Source: Anaerolineaceae bacterium (GTDB taxonomy: Bacteria; Chloroflexota; Anaerolineae; Aggregatilineales; Phototrophicaceae). From it: a DNA stretch of 64,000 bases. The stretch spans positions 930,001-994,000 of the forward strand of contig JAPPOB010000010.1 of assembly GCA_028818375.1 (NCBI GenBank), read 5' to 3'. Position numbers and translations under genes: made by a program. Positions 8,404 through 17,529 of this stretch are shown here, one piece after another. Positions within the stretch are counted from its first letter, which is position 1, and each line of letters starts with the position of its first letter. The notes beneath the pieces are model-generated. The model did no database searches. It was not told where the DNA came from and saw nothing but the letters and a program-made list of their open reading frames with translations.

Positions 8404-9744
8404 TCAGCCCATATCTTCCATCGCTTCGGCGATGATTTCATTCGCCTCCGCCTCGGCGGCGGCGGCGGCTTCCATGACGTCCATGCCGCCAGTGGTCACG
8501 TTGGCAATCAACTCCTGGAAGACAGGCCCGACCCGGTCCGAACCGACCAGCACCGGCTCCGACCACAGATTTGTGGAGTCGTCCAGCAACACTTCACGAA
8601 TGCTGTTGAACTGCGGGTTGGCCGTCAGGAACTCTTCGCTCAGGCCTTCCAGACCGGCGCGGGTATAGGGCTGGTACTGGGCGTATTCGGTCCACAGCAC
8701 CTGCGACGCGGGCGAAGCCAGATGCTTGAGGAAGAGCCAGGTCGCCAGCTGTTCCTCGGGAGAACTGACGTACATGCCCATGCTGCGCTGGTAGACCTGC
8801 AGCGTGCGGTTTTCGCCGCCCCAGGGCACGGTCGTGTTGACCCAGTTGATGTCGCTGCCGCTGGCCTCAATGTCCTTCTTGATGAAAGGCACGCCGACGC
8901 TGCTGCCGACGGCCATCGGGTTCAGGCCAAAGGCGAAATCGGCGGTGTTGACGTAGGGGCCATCCGGTATGTAGGCGCAGCCGTCGGCATAGAGGTCCTG
9001 GAAGAACTGCAACACTTCGATGGCCTTCTCGTTGGTGAAGTTGTAGCCCATGTCATCGTAGATGTACCCGCCGTTGGCGACGATGAAGGAATACATGTCG
9101 TTGTCATTCGTGCGCAAGGGGAAGCCCTGCACGTCCTCTCCGGCCGGGCCGGTCAGTTCATTGGCCGCGCAGGCCACTTCGCGGAAGCTGGCCATGTCCG
9201 TTGGCGGGCCGTCATGGCCCAGGCCTTCCAGCATGCCCAGGTTGACCGACAGCACATTGGCCGACATGCCAACGGGCCAGGCGAGCAACTGGTCGTTGAA
9301 AGGCTCGAAGGGCACGCGGTTGATGGCCAGCAGGCTGTGGTTCAGGTTGTCCATCCCCATGTCGTCAAAGCCCCAGACCGGGTGCTCCAGGTAGGCATCC
9401 AGCGGGACCAGTACGCCATCAAGATAGTAGCCCATGGCATTGTTGGTGAAGACTGCGCCACTCAGGTTGGGCAGTTCGCCGCTGACGATGCCCGTGCTCA
9501 GTTGGTCGATGAGGCCGCCAGTATTGCCCTGATAGACCTGCTCGACCGTGATGCCCCACTCATTGTCCATGTTGAAGGCGTCGATGATCTGCGTAATGGC
9601 GTCCGCCTGGGCGCCATCCCACTCATGCCAGTAATCGATGGTCAGACCCATGGGCAATTCGTCGGGGATGCTCACATCGGCGCCAACAAAACCGACGGCA
9701 AGCATCAGCGCGACAAGGGCGACAAGAACCGCTGTGTACCTCAT
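8404..9744 (-). CDS. Sugar ABC transporter substrate-binding protein
   Basis: Extracellular solute-binding protein (family 1 type), 446 residues, very acidic. The N-terminus MRYTAVLVALVALMLAVGF is a Sec-type signal or anchor segment. No lipobox cysteine is visible, which is unusual if the host is a monoderm. Motifs typical of the family include IDYWHEWDG near the N-terminus and an NGGYIYDD segment in the middle. A longer frame extends to 9819, but the ATG at 9744 has a good GGGAGAG ribosome site eight bases upstream and starts exactly at the signal sequence. It is the last gene of an importer operon with two permease genes. Confidence 0.88.
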   Translation of the reverse strand: MRYTAVLVALVALMLAVGFVGADVSIPDELPMGLTIDYWHEWDGAQADAITQIIDAFNMDNEWGITVEQVYQGNTGGLIDQLSTGIVSGELPNLSGAVFTNNAMGYYLDGVLVPLDAYLEHPVWGFDDMGMDNLNHSLLAINRVPFEPFNDQLLAWPVGMSANVLSVNLGMLEGLGHDGPPTDMASFREVACAANELTGPAGEDVQGFPLRTNDNDMYSFIVANGGYIYDDMGYNFTNEKAIEVLQFFQDLYADGCAYIPDGPYVNTADFAFGLNPMAVGSSVGVPFIKKDIEASGSDINWVNTTVPWGGENRTLQVYQRSMGMYVSSPEEQLATWLFLKHLASPASQVLWTEYAQYQPYTRAGLEGLSEEFLTANPQFNSIREVLLDDSTNLWSEPVLVGSDRVGPVFQELIANVTTGGMDVMEAAAAAEAEANEIIAEAMEDMG

Positions 9745-9821
9745 GATGAATTCTCTCCCTGTTTTCGAACAGTTTCCGGCATTGCCATCGGCCATGGCCG
9801 GTAGACTGCCAGGACGCAACT

Positions 9822-10721
9822 TTATCCCCTCGTGCCGGTCGTGGCAATCCCGACAGTGAACTGCTTTTGAGCGAAGAAATACAGCAGCAGTATGGGAAGT
9901 ATCATGATGACCGAGGCCGCCATCTGCAAGTGGAACTCGTCACCGGCATCCGCCTGCACGAACTTGGTCAGACCGAAGGCCACCGGCCTCCACTCGTCCG
10001 TCTGAATCACCAGCAGCGGCCAGAGCAGGGCATTCCACGAGCCGATGAAGGAGAAGATGACGACGGTCATGATGGCCGGGCGCGAAAGCGGCACAACAAC
10101 CCGCAGCAAAAAGCGCAAATGCCCCGCCCCGTCAATGCGCGCGGCATCCCACAGTTCGTCCGGAATCTGCGAGAAAAACTGCCGCAGCAGGAAAATGGTG
10201 AAGGCCGATGCCATGAAGGGAATCGTAAGGGAGGGCCAGTTGTTCATCCAGGCGCCCGCCGGCCCAAAGAGACTCTGGCTGAGCCGGTTGATCCACACGA
10301 CGGTCAGAAAGTTCGGAATCAGCGTCACAATGTCCGGGATCATCAGCGTGGCCAACATGATGGCGAACAACACGTTGCGCCCCCAGAATCGCATGCGGGC
10401 GAAGGCGTAGGCCGCCGGGACGCAAAACAGCAGCAGGCCGCAGACCGTGATGGCCGTGATGCGCGAACTGTTCCACATGAATTGCGAAAAGTTGGCCTTG
10501 TCCCAGGCGGTGAGGTAATTCGACCAGTGCACCTGTGCCGGCAAGACCCGACCGACCGTCACCTCGACGTTGGTCATCAGCGACCAGCTCAGCATCCAGA
10601 GAAAGGGTAGCACAGCCAGCAGCCCACCGGCCGCCAGCACCAGATACCCAAGGGCGCGGCTACGCCCGGGCCGGCGGGCCGGGGCCTGCATCACCTCGAT
10701 TTGTTGTGCCCGTTCAGCCAT
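9822..10721 (-). CDS. Sugar ABC transporter permease, MalG type
   Basis: Inner-membrane permease of 299 residues with about six helices, the first near residue 25. The coupling EAA-type loop reads [25 protein letters not shown], in the usual place. The C-terminus [15 protein letters not shown] matches MalG/UgpE-type permeases. Its start overlaps the end of the MalF-type gene by eight bases, so the two are translationally coupled. Together with the binding protein downstream it makes an importer that lacks its own ATPase, which is commonly supplied by a shared MsmK-type ATPase. Confidence 0.9.
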   Translation of the reverse strand: MAERAQQIEVMQAPARRPGRSRALGYLVLAAGGLLAVLPFLWMLSWSLMTNVEVTVGRVLPAQVHWSNYLTAWDKANFSQFMWNSSRITAITVCGLLLFCVPAAYAFARMRFWGRNVLFAIMLATLMIPDIVTLIPNFLTVVWINRLSQSLFGPAGAWMNNWPSLTIPFMASAFTIFLLRQFFSQIPDELWDAARIDGAGHLRFLLRVVVPLSRPAIMTVVIFSFIGSWNALLWPLLVIQTDEWRPVAFGLTKFVQADAGDEFHLQMAASVIMILPILLLYFFAQKQFTVGIATTGTRG

Positions 10722-12366
10722 AGAACACCCGTCGCCCTGCGATGCGATTTTGAAGGAGAGTCAGGACCAGAATCACCGCGAACAATACGAAGGCCATCGC
10801 TGACCCGTAGGCGTAGTTGGGGTTACCGGACTGAATCTCCTCGTAAATGTAAATGTTGATGGTGTCCACAGCCTTGAAGGCCCCTGGACGGCGCATCAGG
10901 AAAATCTGCGTGAAGGCCTGGAAGGTGCCGATGGTCGCGATCAGGATCAGGAAAAACGTGGTCGGCGAAAGCAGGGGCAGCGTCACGTGGCGGAACTGCT
11001 TCCAGCCGGTGGCGCCATCGATGCGAGCGGCCTCATACAGGGTGGCGGGAATGTTCCCCAGTCCCGCCAGAAAGATCACCGTGCTGTAACCGGCGTAGAC
11101 CCACACGTTGTAAAAGATGATGACGACCAGCGCCAGTCCCGGCCCGGCCAGCGCCACGGGCACCTGCTCGCCGAAAATCAGGCGCAGGACGCCGGTCGGT
11201 TCCAGCAACCAGTTCTGCGACTCGATGCCCAGCAGGCCGAGGAACTGGTTGGCGGGCGAGGCGCTGCGGTGCGAAAAGAGCAGGGAAAACACGGTGGAGG
11301 TGGCGACAAAGGGCGTGATGTAGGGCAGGAAGTAGAGCATGCGAAAGAAGGACTTGCCGCGAATCTCCTGGAAGAGCAGCACCGCCAGGCCCAGGCCAAG
11401 TGTCAGTTGCAGGGGCACGGAGAAAAAGGAATACATCACCGTCACACTGAAGCCCTGCAGCATGTCATCGTCGGCTTCCGCCAGGGCCTGCGGCAACTGC
11501 ACTATTAGCAGGACCGCGCCGATAACCGCCAGAACGACCAGCAGCACGCGCCCGGCAAAGCGGCCATCGACGTAATCCCCGAGCGCACCCTGCCACAACC
11601 ACAGGGCGGCGCCGAGCAAACCGGCGCCGGCGCTGATGAGGACAATGTGTGTCCAGACCGGCAATTCGAGCCCGTCCTCCCGCGCCTCGGCGATGGCCAG
11701 CGCGATTTCCCCCAGCGTCAGCTGCAAGAGCAGCGCGCCCGCCGTCAGGGCCAGCGCCGCGCCCGTCGCCAGCAACAGCAGTCGCAGGGCCTCTTCCCCT
11801 GGCAGAAAACGGCGGGCCAGCAGCAGCGCCAGTACCAGCAGCAGCAGCAGGGTCCACAGGGCGTCGGCCGCGGCCAGCACCGCCTCAAAGCGAAAACTGG
11901 CGAAAAACTCGCCGATGAACAGATCGCGCGTCATCTCCTGGCCGCGCAGACGCACGGGCACGTTCAACACAACGGGCAAGAGCGTGAAGAACCAGTTGAA
12001 CAGGGCGATCAGCGCCCCGGCGCCAACCACGCCCGGCAAGATCCAGCCGGTGCGCCCTGGCGCCGTTCGACACTCTCGCCAGAGACGCCAGAAAGTGTAG
12101 GCGGCCAGAAACAGCAGAGCCAGCGACAACCAGAAAAAGACCACGTAGCCGAAATTGCCCATGGCCTTGACGTAACTGTCAAGACCGCGAAAGTCATCAG
12201 GGAAGCGACGCCAGCGATGCAGACTTACAAAAAAGGCGAAGGTGACCGGAAAGATGCCAAAGAGGAAGATGATGGCCCCGGCAGGCGCAAGGAAGAGCCA
12301 GGCAGTCAGGTTTTCCAGCAGCACACGTCTCCGCCGGAAGGTGAATGGGCCCTGTTGCTCCAACAT
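10714..12366 (-). CDS. Enlarged MalF-type sugar ABC permease with hydrophobic insertion
   Basis: First gene of the importer operon, 550 residues against about 300 for ordinary MalF/UgpA-type permeases. Residues 18-50 form the usual first helix and residues from about 304 onward are a standard permease core, with the EAA loop [20 protein letters not shown]. Between them (about 60-300) lies an insertion with roughly five or six hydrophobic segments separated by short loops. This differs from the soluble P2 loop of E. coli MalF. I chose ATG 12366 because the longer frame to 12648 reads through low-complexity non-membrane sequence and crosses the promoter region. The insertion has no assigned function. 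Confidence 0.82.
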   Translation of the reverse strand: MLEQQGPFTFRRRRVLLENLTAWLFLAPAGAIIFLFGIFPVTFAFFVSLHRWRRFPDDFRGLDSYVKAMGNFGYVVFFWLSLALLFLAAYTFWRLWRECRTAPGRTGWILPGVVGAGALIALFNWFFTLLPVVLNVPVRLRGQEMTRDLFIGEFFASFRFEAVLAAADALWTLLLLLVLALLLARRFLPGEEALRLLLLATGAALALTAGALLLQLTLGEIALAIAEAREDGLELPVWTHIVLISAGAGLLGAALWLWQGALGDYVDGRFAGRVLLVVLAVIGAVLLIVQLPQALAEADDDMLQGFSVTVMYSFFSVPLQLTLGLGLAVLLFQEIRGKSFFRMLYFLPYITPFVATSTVFSLLFSHRSASPANQFLGLLGIESQNWLLEPTGVLRLIFGEQVPVALAGPGLALVVIIFYNVWVYAGYSTVIFLAGLGNIPATLYEAARIDGATGWKQFRHVTLPLLSPTTFFLILIATIGTFQAFTQIFLMRRPGAFKAVDTINIYIYEEIQSGNPNYAYGSAMAFVLFAVILVLTLLQNRIAGRRVFYG

Positions 12367-12398
12367 GTCGCCTGTTACCGCTCTGGCTGGCCGACTGA

Positions 12399-12407
12399 AT
12401 TGTAACA
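12399..12407 (-). promoter_or_regulatory. Extended -10 promoter element for the second ABC importer operon
   Basis: Reads TGTTACAAT on the minus strand, an extended -10, about 33 bases upstream of the ATG at 12366. No good -35 is seen at the expected distance. Confidence 0.35.
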
Positions 12408-12530
12408 CAGCCACCGGGCCGCCGCAGTTGTGGCGCGCCAAAGTCGTCGTTAACATTTCTGCAGCGAAGAAAGTGCATATTCCTGAAGGAGGGTTTTTCA
12501 GTGACGGCAAGCTCCCCAGGGGAAGGGCTT

Positions 12531-12560
12531 TTGACCTGTTTTCAGAAAACACTCTGACAT
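12531..12560 (+). promoter_or_regulatory. Weak candidate promoter for the kinase-enolase pair
   Basis: TTGACC (12531-12536) and TGACAT (12555-12560) are separated by 18 bases, upstream of the kinase-fold gene. The match is modest and no other candidate stands out in this 232-base divergent region. Confidence 0.25.
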
Positions 12561-12598
12561 TGCGTGTCAATTGCGACTCGTGACGGAACGGGCCGGCG

Positions 12599-13642
12599 AT
12601 GGCGCGCCGCAAAACGAAAGCCGGCCGGAAAATCATGCCACTGAACATTGAAGCGCCTGACGAACTCCTGCACTATCTGCGCAGCACCGGCCGCGTCGGG
12701 CCCGCGGATGCGCCGCGCATGACGGCATTGCACGGCGGTGTCTCCAACCGCACCGTGCTTGTGGAACACGAGGACGGCAGCGCCTGGGTGCTCAAGCAGG
12801 CCCTGCCCCGGTTGCGCGTCGAGGTCGAATGGTTTAGCGACCTGGCCCGCACGCAGCGCGAGGCGGCCGGGCTACGCTGGCTGTCGCGAATGATGCCCGG
12901 GGCCGTGCCGGACTACGTCTTCGAGGATCCGGCCGAACACCTGCTGGCCATGAGCGCCGTGCCGCAGCCCCACGTCAACTGGAAAGAGCATTTGCTGGCA
13001 GGCGGGCTGGAGCAGGGGCACGTGGCGGAGTTCGCACGCCTGCTGGCGCGCATCCACAGACTCGGCAACGACCACATTGAGGAAGTTGCCACCACCTTTG
13101 CCAACCGCAACTCCCTCGAGAGCCTGCGGCTTGAGCCCTATTATTTGTACACAGCCAGCGTAGTTGCGCCGGCCGCTCCCTTCCTGAAGGCTCTCACTGC
13201 CGAGACCCGCGCCCTGCGCATCGGGCTGACCCACGGCGACTACAGCCCCAAAAACGTGTTGCTCCATCGGGATCGCCTGATTCTGCTGGACCATGAAGTC
13301 ATGCATTTCGGCGACCCGTCGCTGGACGTCGGCTTCGCGCTTTCGCACCTGCTCTCCAAGGCGCATTTTGTGGCTGCGCAGCGAGGTGAATTCGCGGCGG
13401 CGGCCCTGCTCTTCTGGCGCGAGTATCGGCGCGACAACCAAACTTCGGCCGATGAGAGGTTGGAAACGCGCGCCGCGCGCCACACCCTGGCCTGCGTTCT
13501 GGCTCGTGCGGCAGGTCGTTCTCCACTCGAATACATGAATCTTGACCAGCGTCGGCATCAGGTCGACGCTGTGCTGCCCCTGATTCTGGACCCGCCAGCG
13601 ACGCCTGAAGAACTCGTACCGCGCTTCTGTGAAAGGCTCTGA
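12599..13642 (+). CDS. APH/choline-kinase-fold phosphotransferase
   Basis: Protein of 347 residues with the aminoglycoside-phosphotransferase (protein-kinase-like) fold. An N-terminal lobe with GGVSNRTVLV and WVLKQAL supplies the nucleotide-binding region and lysine. The catalytic loop is THGDYSPKNVLL (H near 212), followed by the metal-binding LLDHEV aspartate. The family phosphorylates small molecules such as aminoglycosides, choline, homoserine, methylthioribose or sugars; the substrate here is unknown. It overlaps or abuts the enolase-like gene and probably works in the same pathway. An alternative ATG at 12635 is equally plausible, since neither start has a strong ribosome site. Confidence 0.78.
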   Translation: MARRKTKAGRKIMPLNIEAPDELLHYLRSTGRVGPADAPRMTALHGGVSNRTVLVEHEDGSAWVLKQALPRLRVEVEWFSDLARTQREAAGLRWLSRMMPGAVPDYVFEDPAEHLLAMSAVPQPHVNWKEHLLAGGLEQGHVAEFARLLARIHRLGNDHIEEVATTFANRNSLESLRLEPYYLYTASVVAPAAPFLKALTAETRALRIGLTHGDYSPKNVLLHRDRLILLDHEVMHFGDPSLDVGFALSHLLSKAHFVAAQRGEFAAAALLFWREYRRDNQTSADERLETRAARHTLACVLARAAGRSPLEYMNLDQRRHQVDAVLPLILDPPATPEELVPRFCERL

Positions 13643-13643
13643 C

Positions 13644-14903
13644 GTGCCCGCAATCGACCAGCTGCACGCCATCGAAATCCTGGACAGCCGCGGCCGCCCC
13701 ACCCTGCAGGCAAGCTGTCGCTTCAGGGATGGCAGTCAGGGAAGCACCTCGGTTCCATCCGGCGCTTCCACCGGCGCCGCCGAGGCCCACGAATTGCGCG
13801 ATGGCGACCCGCAACGCTATCGCGGCCGCGGTTGCCGGGTGGCGGTCGCCAACATTCGCGGTGAAATTAACGCCGCCCTGAAGGGGCGGGAAATCGACAA
13901 CCAGGAGTCGCTGGACCGGACGCTCGTTGAGCTGGATGGCACCCCGCAGAAGACGCGACTGGGCGCCAACGCCCTTCTGGCCGTCTCCCTGGCCTGGGCG
14001 CGCGCCAACGCGGCGCGTCAGAGACTGCCCCTGTATCGCTATTTTGGGCAGATGCCCGGTTTCGGTCCGCCAACGAGCCTGCCCCGCCCGACCGTCAACC
14101 TGTTCAGTGGCGGTGCGCATGCCGGTGGACAGGTGCCGCTGCAGGACCTCTTGATTCTGCCCCGCAGGACGCAAGAGATGGCCGGGGCCCTGGAAATTTG
14201 CGTGGCGGTCTACGAGAGCGCGGCGGACCTGATTGGCGATAAATACGACGCCCGGCGTCTCACCGCGGACGAAGGCGGCCTGGCGCCGCCCTTCACGCGC
14301 TGTGAAGATATGTTCGAAGACGCCCTCCTGGCCATCGAAAACGCCGGCTATCGCCCGGGGGAGGACGTTTGCCTTGCGCTGGACGTGGCGGCCAGCCAGT
14401 TTTACCGGGACGGTCGCTATCGCCTGGAAGGATCACTGTCTGCGGAGGCCATGATCGAGCTGCTGTCGGACTGGGCGCAGCGCTGGCCGGTCGTCAGCAT
14501 CGAGGACGGACTGGCGGAAAACGACTGGGCGCACTGGCCGCAGCTCAGGCGTAGGCTGGCCGGTCGTGCCCTCGTGTTGGGCGACGACCTGCTCTGCACA
14601 AATCCGGCGCGCATTCAGCGCGCCATCGATGAGAATGCCGCGGACGCCCTCCTGCTCAAGGTCAACCAGATCGGCACGCTCACTGAGGCCGCCCGTTCCT
14701 GCCAACTGGCGCGCGAGGCCGGCTGGCACGTGACGGTCAGCGCGCGCAGTGGCGAGACGGAGGACAACTGGCTGGCGGACCTTGCCGTGGGCTGGCATGG
14801 TCAGCACATCAAGATTGGTTCGATCACCCAGTCAGAAAGACTGGCGAAGTACAACCGCCTGCTTGCCATCGCCGATGCCACGGGCATGCCGATCCCGGGT
14901 TAG
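13644..14903 (+). CDS. Enolase paralogue with altered active site
   Basis: Enolase-superfamily protein of 419 residues, aligned along its whole length with phosphopyruvate hydratase. It keeps EILDSRGRPT, the PSGASTG loop, H159, E210 in DEGG, metal ligands D247, E287 (SIEDG) and D314 (GDD), K339 in LLKVNQIGTLTE and K390. Two classic residues differ: the QE of the HADN-QEF region is Q-D168, and HRSGETED reads ARSGETED (A367). It may therefore be a paralogue with another substrate rather than the glycolytic enolase. GTG 13644 has GAAAGG seven bases upstream; an alternative GTG at 13629 overlaps the kinase gene. Convergent overlap with the MFS gene is four bases. Confidence 0.85.
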   Translation: MPAIDQLHAIEILDSRGRPTLQASCRFRDGSQGSTSVPSGASTGAAEAHELRDGDPQRYRGRGCRVAVANIRGEINAALKGREIDNQESLDRTLVELDGTPQKTRLGANALLAVSLAWARANAARQRLPLYRYFGQMPGFGPPTSLPRPTVNLFSGGAHAGGQVPLQDLLILPRRTQEMAGALEICVAVYESAADLIGDKYDARRLTADEGGLAPPFTRCEDMFEDALLAIENAGYRPGEDVCLALDVAASQFYRDGRYRLEGSLSAEAMIELLSDWAQRWPVVSIEDGLAENDWAHWPQLRRRLAGRALVLGDDLLCTNPARIQRAIDENAADALLLKVNQIGTLTEAARSCQLAREAGWHVTVSARSGETEDNWLADLAVGWHGQHIKIGSITQSERLAKYNRLLAIADATGMPIPG

Positions 14904-16165
14904 TCGATTTCCACTTCCGGCACCCGGGCTTCGAGGCGCGGCACGACCAGGGTCCAGAGTGTAAGCGGCACGGTGCTGATTCCGGCCATCAACAGCACGA
15001 CGTCGCGGACGCGGGCCACGCCAAAGTAGTCGATCAGAAAGCCCGTGAGCAGGATGCTGAATGCGCCTGCAAACTGAAAGCTTGCCATGTCCAACGAAAA
15101 CATGCGGCCCAGAAAGCGGTCCGGGACGCTCTTCTGGATGATGACCGAACTGTAGGTCCAGCAGACCGACGTGCCCATGGCGCGCAAGGTCAGGGCCACG
15201 GCAACCAGCGGCAGGGTGCCGGCGCCGGCCAGGGTGAGCCAGCCCACGGACATGAGCAGGAAACCGTAACGAATCAGGCGCCGCATCACCAGTACACTTC
15301 CGTCATTGAAGCGATTGAGCACGACGGGCCCGCTCACGGCGCCGATGCCAAATGCCGCGTACATGATGCTGAGTGGCGTGCTGCTGTCCTCGCCAAAGTT
15401 GAACAGTCGCGAGGCGTAAATGATCATCACGGCGTCAATGCTGCCCAGACTGATGCCGGCCTTGACCAGTAAAACGGCTAGGGTAGCCGGCGCATGGCGC
15501 AGGAAACGCAGTCCTTCGCGCAGACCCTGGGCGTTTTGCGTAGTCGAGCTTCCGCTCGCCGCGGGCTCGGCCCTGTTCGTCCCCGTGTTCGTCCGAATGC
15601 CGACAATCAGCAGCGCCGAGACCAGAAAGGTCATGGAATCGATCAGCAGGGCCGCCTGTGTCCCCAGTTGCGCCGCCACCAGGCCGCCGGCGATGGCCCC
15701 TCCCGCCAACATCGCCGACCAGGTGATGCTGCCCAGGGTGTTGGCCAGCACCAGACCCTCCCGCGGCAGCAAGGAGGGCAGCAGGGCATTGCGTCCTGGC
15801 TCAAAGAAGGCCGACAGTGTGAACTGCAACGCCGTCAGCAGGTAGACCAGCCAAAGCAGCTGCGGTCCGTCCGCCAGCAGGAGCAGCAACACCACTACGG
15901 CGCGCAGGACATCGCTGAGTATGAGAAGCCGCTTGCGGTCCAACCGGTCGATGAGCACGCCGGCCCAGGGCCCGACCAGCATGGGTGGGACAAAGCGCGC
16001 CAGCAGAAACAGGCTGACGGCCAGGCCCGAACCGCCGCTGTATGCTTCAACCAGCACGGCCAGAACAATCGTGTTAAACCAGTCGCCCAGCAGGCTGACG
16101 ACCTGCGCCAGCCACAGACGGGCGAAATCCGGGTTGTCGCGCAACAGGCGCCAGTAGGCTTTCAT
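14900..16165 (-). CDS. MFS transporter (MFS_3, macrolide-efflux-like)
   Basis: Twelve-helix-type major facilitator of 421 residues. The N-terminus FARLWLAQVVSLLGDWFNTIVL is typical of the MefA/DHA3 drug-efflux group, followed by the loop motif GVLIDRLDRKRLLILSD after helix 2. It probably exports a small hydrophobic compound with proton antiport; the substrate is unknown. The open frame continues to 16729, but the ATG at 16165 matches the family N-terminus and follows an extended -10 (16193-16201). It is divergent from crcB. Confidence 0.87.
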   Translation of the reverse strand: MKAYWRLLRDNPDFARLWLAQVVSLLGDWFNTIVLAVLVEAYSGGSGLAVSLFLLARFVPPMLVGPWAGVLIDRLDRKRLLILSDVLRAVVVLLLLLADGPQLLWLVYLLTALQFTLSAFFEPGRNALLPSLLPREGLVLANTLGSITWSAMLAGGAIAGGLVAAQLGTQAALLIDSMTFLVSALLIVGIRTNTGTNRAEPAASGSSTTQNAQGLREGLRFLRHAPATLAVLLVKAGISLGSIDAVMIIYASRLFNFGEDSSTPLSIMYAAFGIGAVSGPVVLNRFNDGSVLVMRRLIRYGFLLMSVGWLTLAGAGTLPLVAVALTLRAMGTSVCWTYSSVIIQKSVPDRFLGRMFSLDMASFQFAGAFSILLTGFLIDYFGVARVRDVVLLMAGISTVPLTLWTLVVPRLEARVPEVEID

Positions 16166-16192
16166 GCAGTTTCCAGACTGCCGGCCTCGCCC

Positions 16193-16201
16193 ATTCTGGC
16201 A
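16193..16201 (-). promoter_or_regulatory. Extended -10 candidate for the MFS gene
   Basis: TGCCAGAAT on the minus strand, 28 bases before the ATG at 16165. The -35 region is weak. Confidence 0.3.
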
Positions 16202-16232
16202 GCAGAGATGCATGGCGCGCAAGGTTGTGGCA

Positions 16233-16261
16233 TTGATACAGGGTACGCGCCCGGCTATGCT
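16233..16261 (+). promoter_or_regulatory. Promoter of crcB-uppP, probably leaderless
   Basis: TTGATA (16233-16238), 17-base spacer, TATGCT (16256-16261). The expected transcription start, about seven bases downstream, coincides with the A of the crcB ATG at 16268. No ribosome site is visible before that ATG. Confidence 0.5.
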
Positions 16262-16267
16262 GGTCGC

Positions 16268-16648
16268 ATGCAGCCATCCACTCTTGTCAGCATTGGCGCC
16301 GGGGGCCTGCTGGGCGCCTGCGCCCGCCATCTTTTCGGCCTCTGGATCGTCAGTCGTCTGGGCGTTTCCAACCCCGTCAGCACCATGATCATCAACATCA
16401 CCGGTTCCTTTTTGCTGGCACTCTTTCTCGGCTGGTCGCTGCGGCAGGGCCTGCTCGCGCCGCAGGTCCGTCTTTTTGTCAGCGTTGGCTTCTGCGGGGC
16501 CTTCACGACCTTTTCGACCTTCGCCTACGAAAGCATTGCGCTGGCGCGCGAGGGCCAGTGGCTGGCGATGACGGGCAACATCCTCGGCAACAACCTTCTT
16601 TGTCTCGCCGGCGTGGGCCTGGGTCTGGCACTGGCCAGCCGCCTGTGA
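16268..16648 (+). CDS. crcB: Fluoride channel CrcB/FluC
   Basis: Small four-helix membrane protein of 126 residues that forms a dimeric fluoride-specific channel, lowering cytoplasmic fluoride. Hallmarks are GGLLGACARH near the N-terminus, NITGSFLLALFLG (N43) and GFCGAFTTFSTF (79-85). The frame is open far upstream, but the ATG at 16268 gives the normal length and lies at the predicted transcription start. No fluoride riboswitch was recognised upstream. The stop overlaps the GTG of uppP (GTGA), so both are translated together. Confidence 0.92.
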   Translation: MQPSTLVSIGAGGLLGACARHLFGLWIVSRLGVSNPVSTMIINITGSFLLALFLGWSLRQGLLAPQVRLFVSVGFCGAFTTFSTFAYESIALAREGQWLAMTGNILGNNLLCLAGVGLGLALASRL

Positions 16649-17478
16649 GCGTTGATGCGGGCGATGTACTGACGGCGATTCTCCTCGGCGTCCTCGAGGG
16701 CCTGAGCGAGTTCCTGCCCATCTCCTCAACCGGACATCTGATCGTCGGCGCTTCCTTGCTGGATCTTCCCCCGGCGCTGCGCGGCAGCTTTGAAATCACG
16801 ATTCAGGCGGGCGCCGTGCTGGCCCTGCTGCTGCATTACGGCCGTGACCTGGCTTCCAGCCTGTGGGCGATGCGAAATGATCCACAGGCAAGGCACTTCT
16901 GGGCCGGCATTCTCGTGGCCAGCTTGCCCGCAGGCATGACCGGATTTCTGCTGCGGAACTGGATCAAACAAACCTTGTTTTCGCCTTCTGTCGTCGCGCT
17001 GGCGTTGATGGCCGGCGGAGTCGTCTTGCTCCTGACCGATCGACAGCCACGTCCGCAGACAAGGGATGCTGAAAGGCATTTGTCCCTGCGACAGGCCCTG
17101 TTCATCGGTTGTGTGCAGACCCTGGCGCTGATACCCGGCGTTTCCCGCTCGGCCGCCACGATCGTCGGCGCCATGCGGGTCGGACTCGATCGCAGCAGCG
17201 CCACTCGTTTTTCCTTCTGGCTGGCCATCCCCCTCCTCGGCAGCGCCACCCTCTCCGAACTGGTGGACGTTGCCGGCCGCGCCAGCAGGGCAGAACTGGG
17301 TGTATTGCTGCTGGGTTGCGCCGTGTCTGCCGCCGTGGCCTGGTTGGCGATCGCCTGGCTGTTGCGTTTCGTCAGCGGGCACAGTCTGGCGCCATTCGGC
17401 TGGTATCGCATAGCGTTTGGCTTGCTCCTGCTGCTGGTTACGCGACCTGGAATACTGCCGGCCGCTCCAGTTGCCTGA
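16645..17478 (+). CDS. uppP: Undecaprenyl-diphosphatase UppP (BacA)
   Basis: Integral membrane phosphatase of 277 residues that recycles undecaprenyl diphosphate to the lipid carrier used for peptidoglycan and other wall polymers; its overproduction confers bacitracin resistance. Catalytic motifs are EGLSEFLPISSTGHL (about 18-32) and PGVSRSAATIVGAM (about 163-176), with eight or so hydrophobic segments. The GTG start overlaps the crcB stop by four bases. The longer open frame upstream runs antisense-like through crcB and is rejected. Confidence 0.93.
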   Translation: MSVDAGDVLTAILLGVLEGLSEFLPISSTGHLIVGASLLDLPPALRGSFEITIQAGAVLALLLHYGRDLASSLWAMRNDPQARHFWAGILVASLPAGMTGFLLRNWIKQTLFSPSVVALALMAGGVVLLLTDRQPRPQTRDAERHLSLRQALFIGCVQTLALIPGVSRSAATIVGAMRVGLDRSSATRFSFWLAIPLLGSATLSELVDVAGRASRAELGVLLLGCAVSAAVAWLAIAWLLRFVSGHSLAPFGWYRIAFGLLLLLVTRPGILPAAPVA

Positions 17479-17499
17479 ATTCGGCCCTGATGCTAGAAT
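17471..17499 (+). promoter_or_regulatory. Promoter of the LysM lipoprotein gene
   Basis: TTGCCT (17471-17476), 17-base spacer, extended -10 TGC-TAGAAT (17491-17499). A GAAAGG ribosome site and the ATG at 17530 follow. Confidence 0.55.
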
Positions 17500-17529
17500 C
17501 TGCAAGAATCTCGCGAAAGGTTGCTGGCC

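Noticed and set aside
16166..16267. Fluoride riboswitch upstream of crcB
   Set aside because: The conserved sequence blocks of the crcB motif are not seen, and the promoter leaves no room for a leader.
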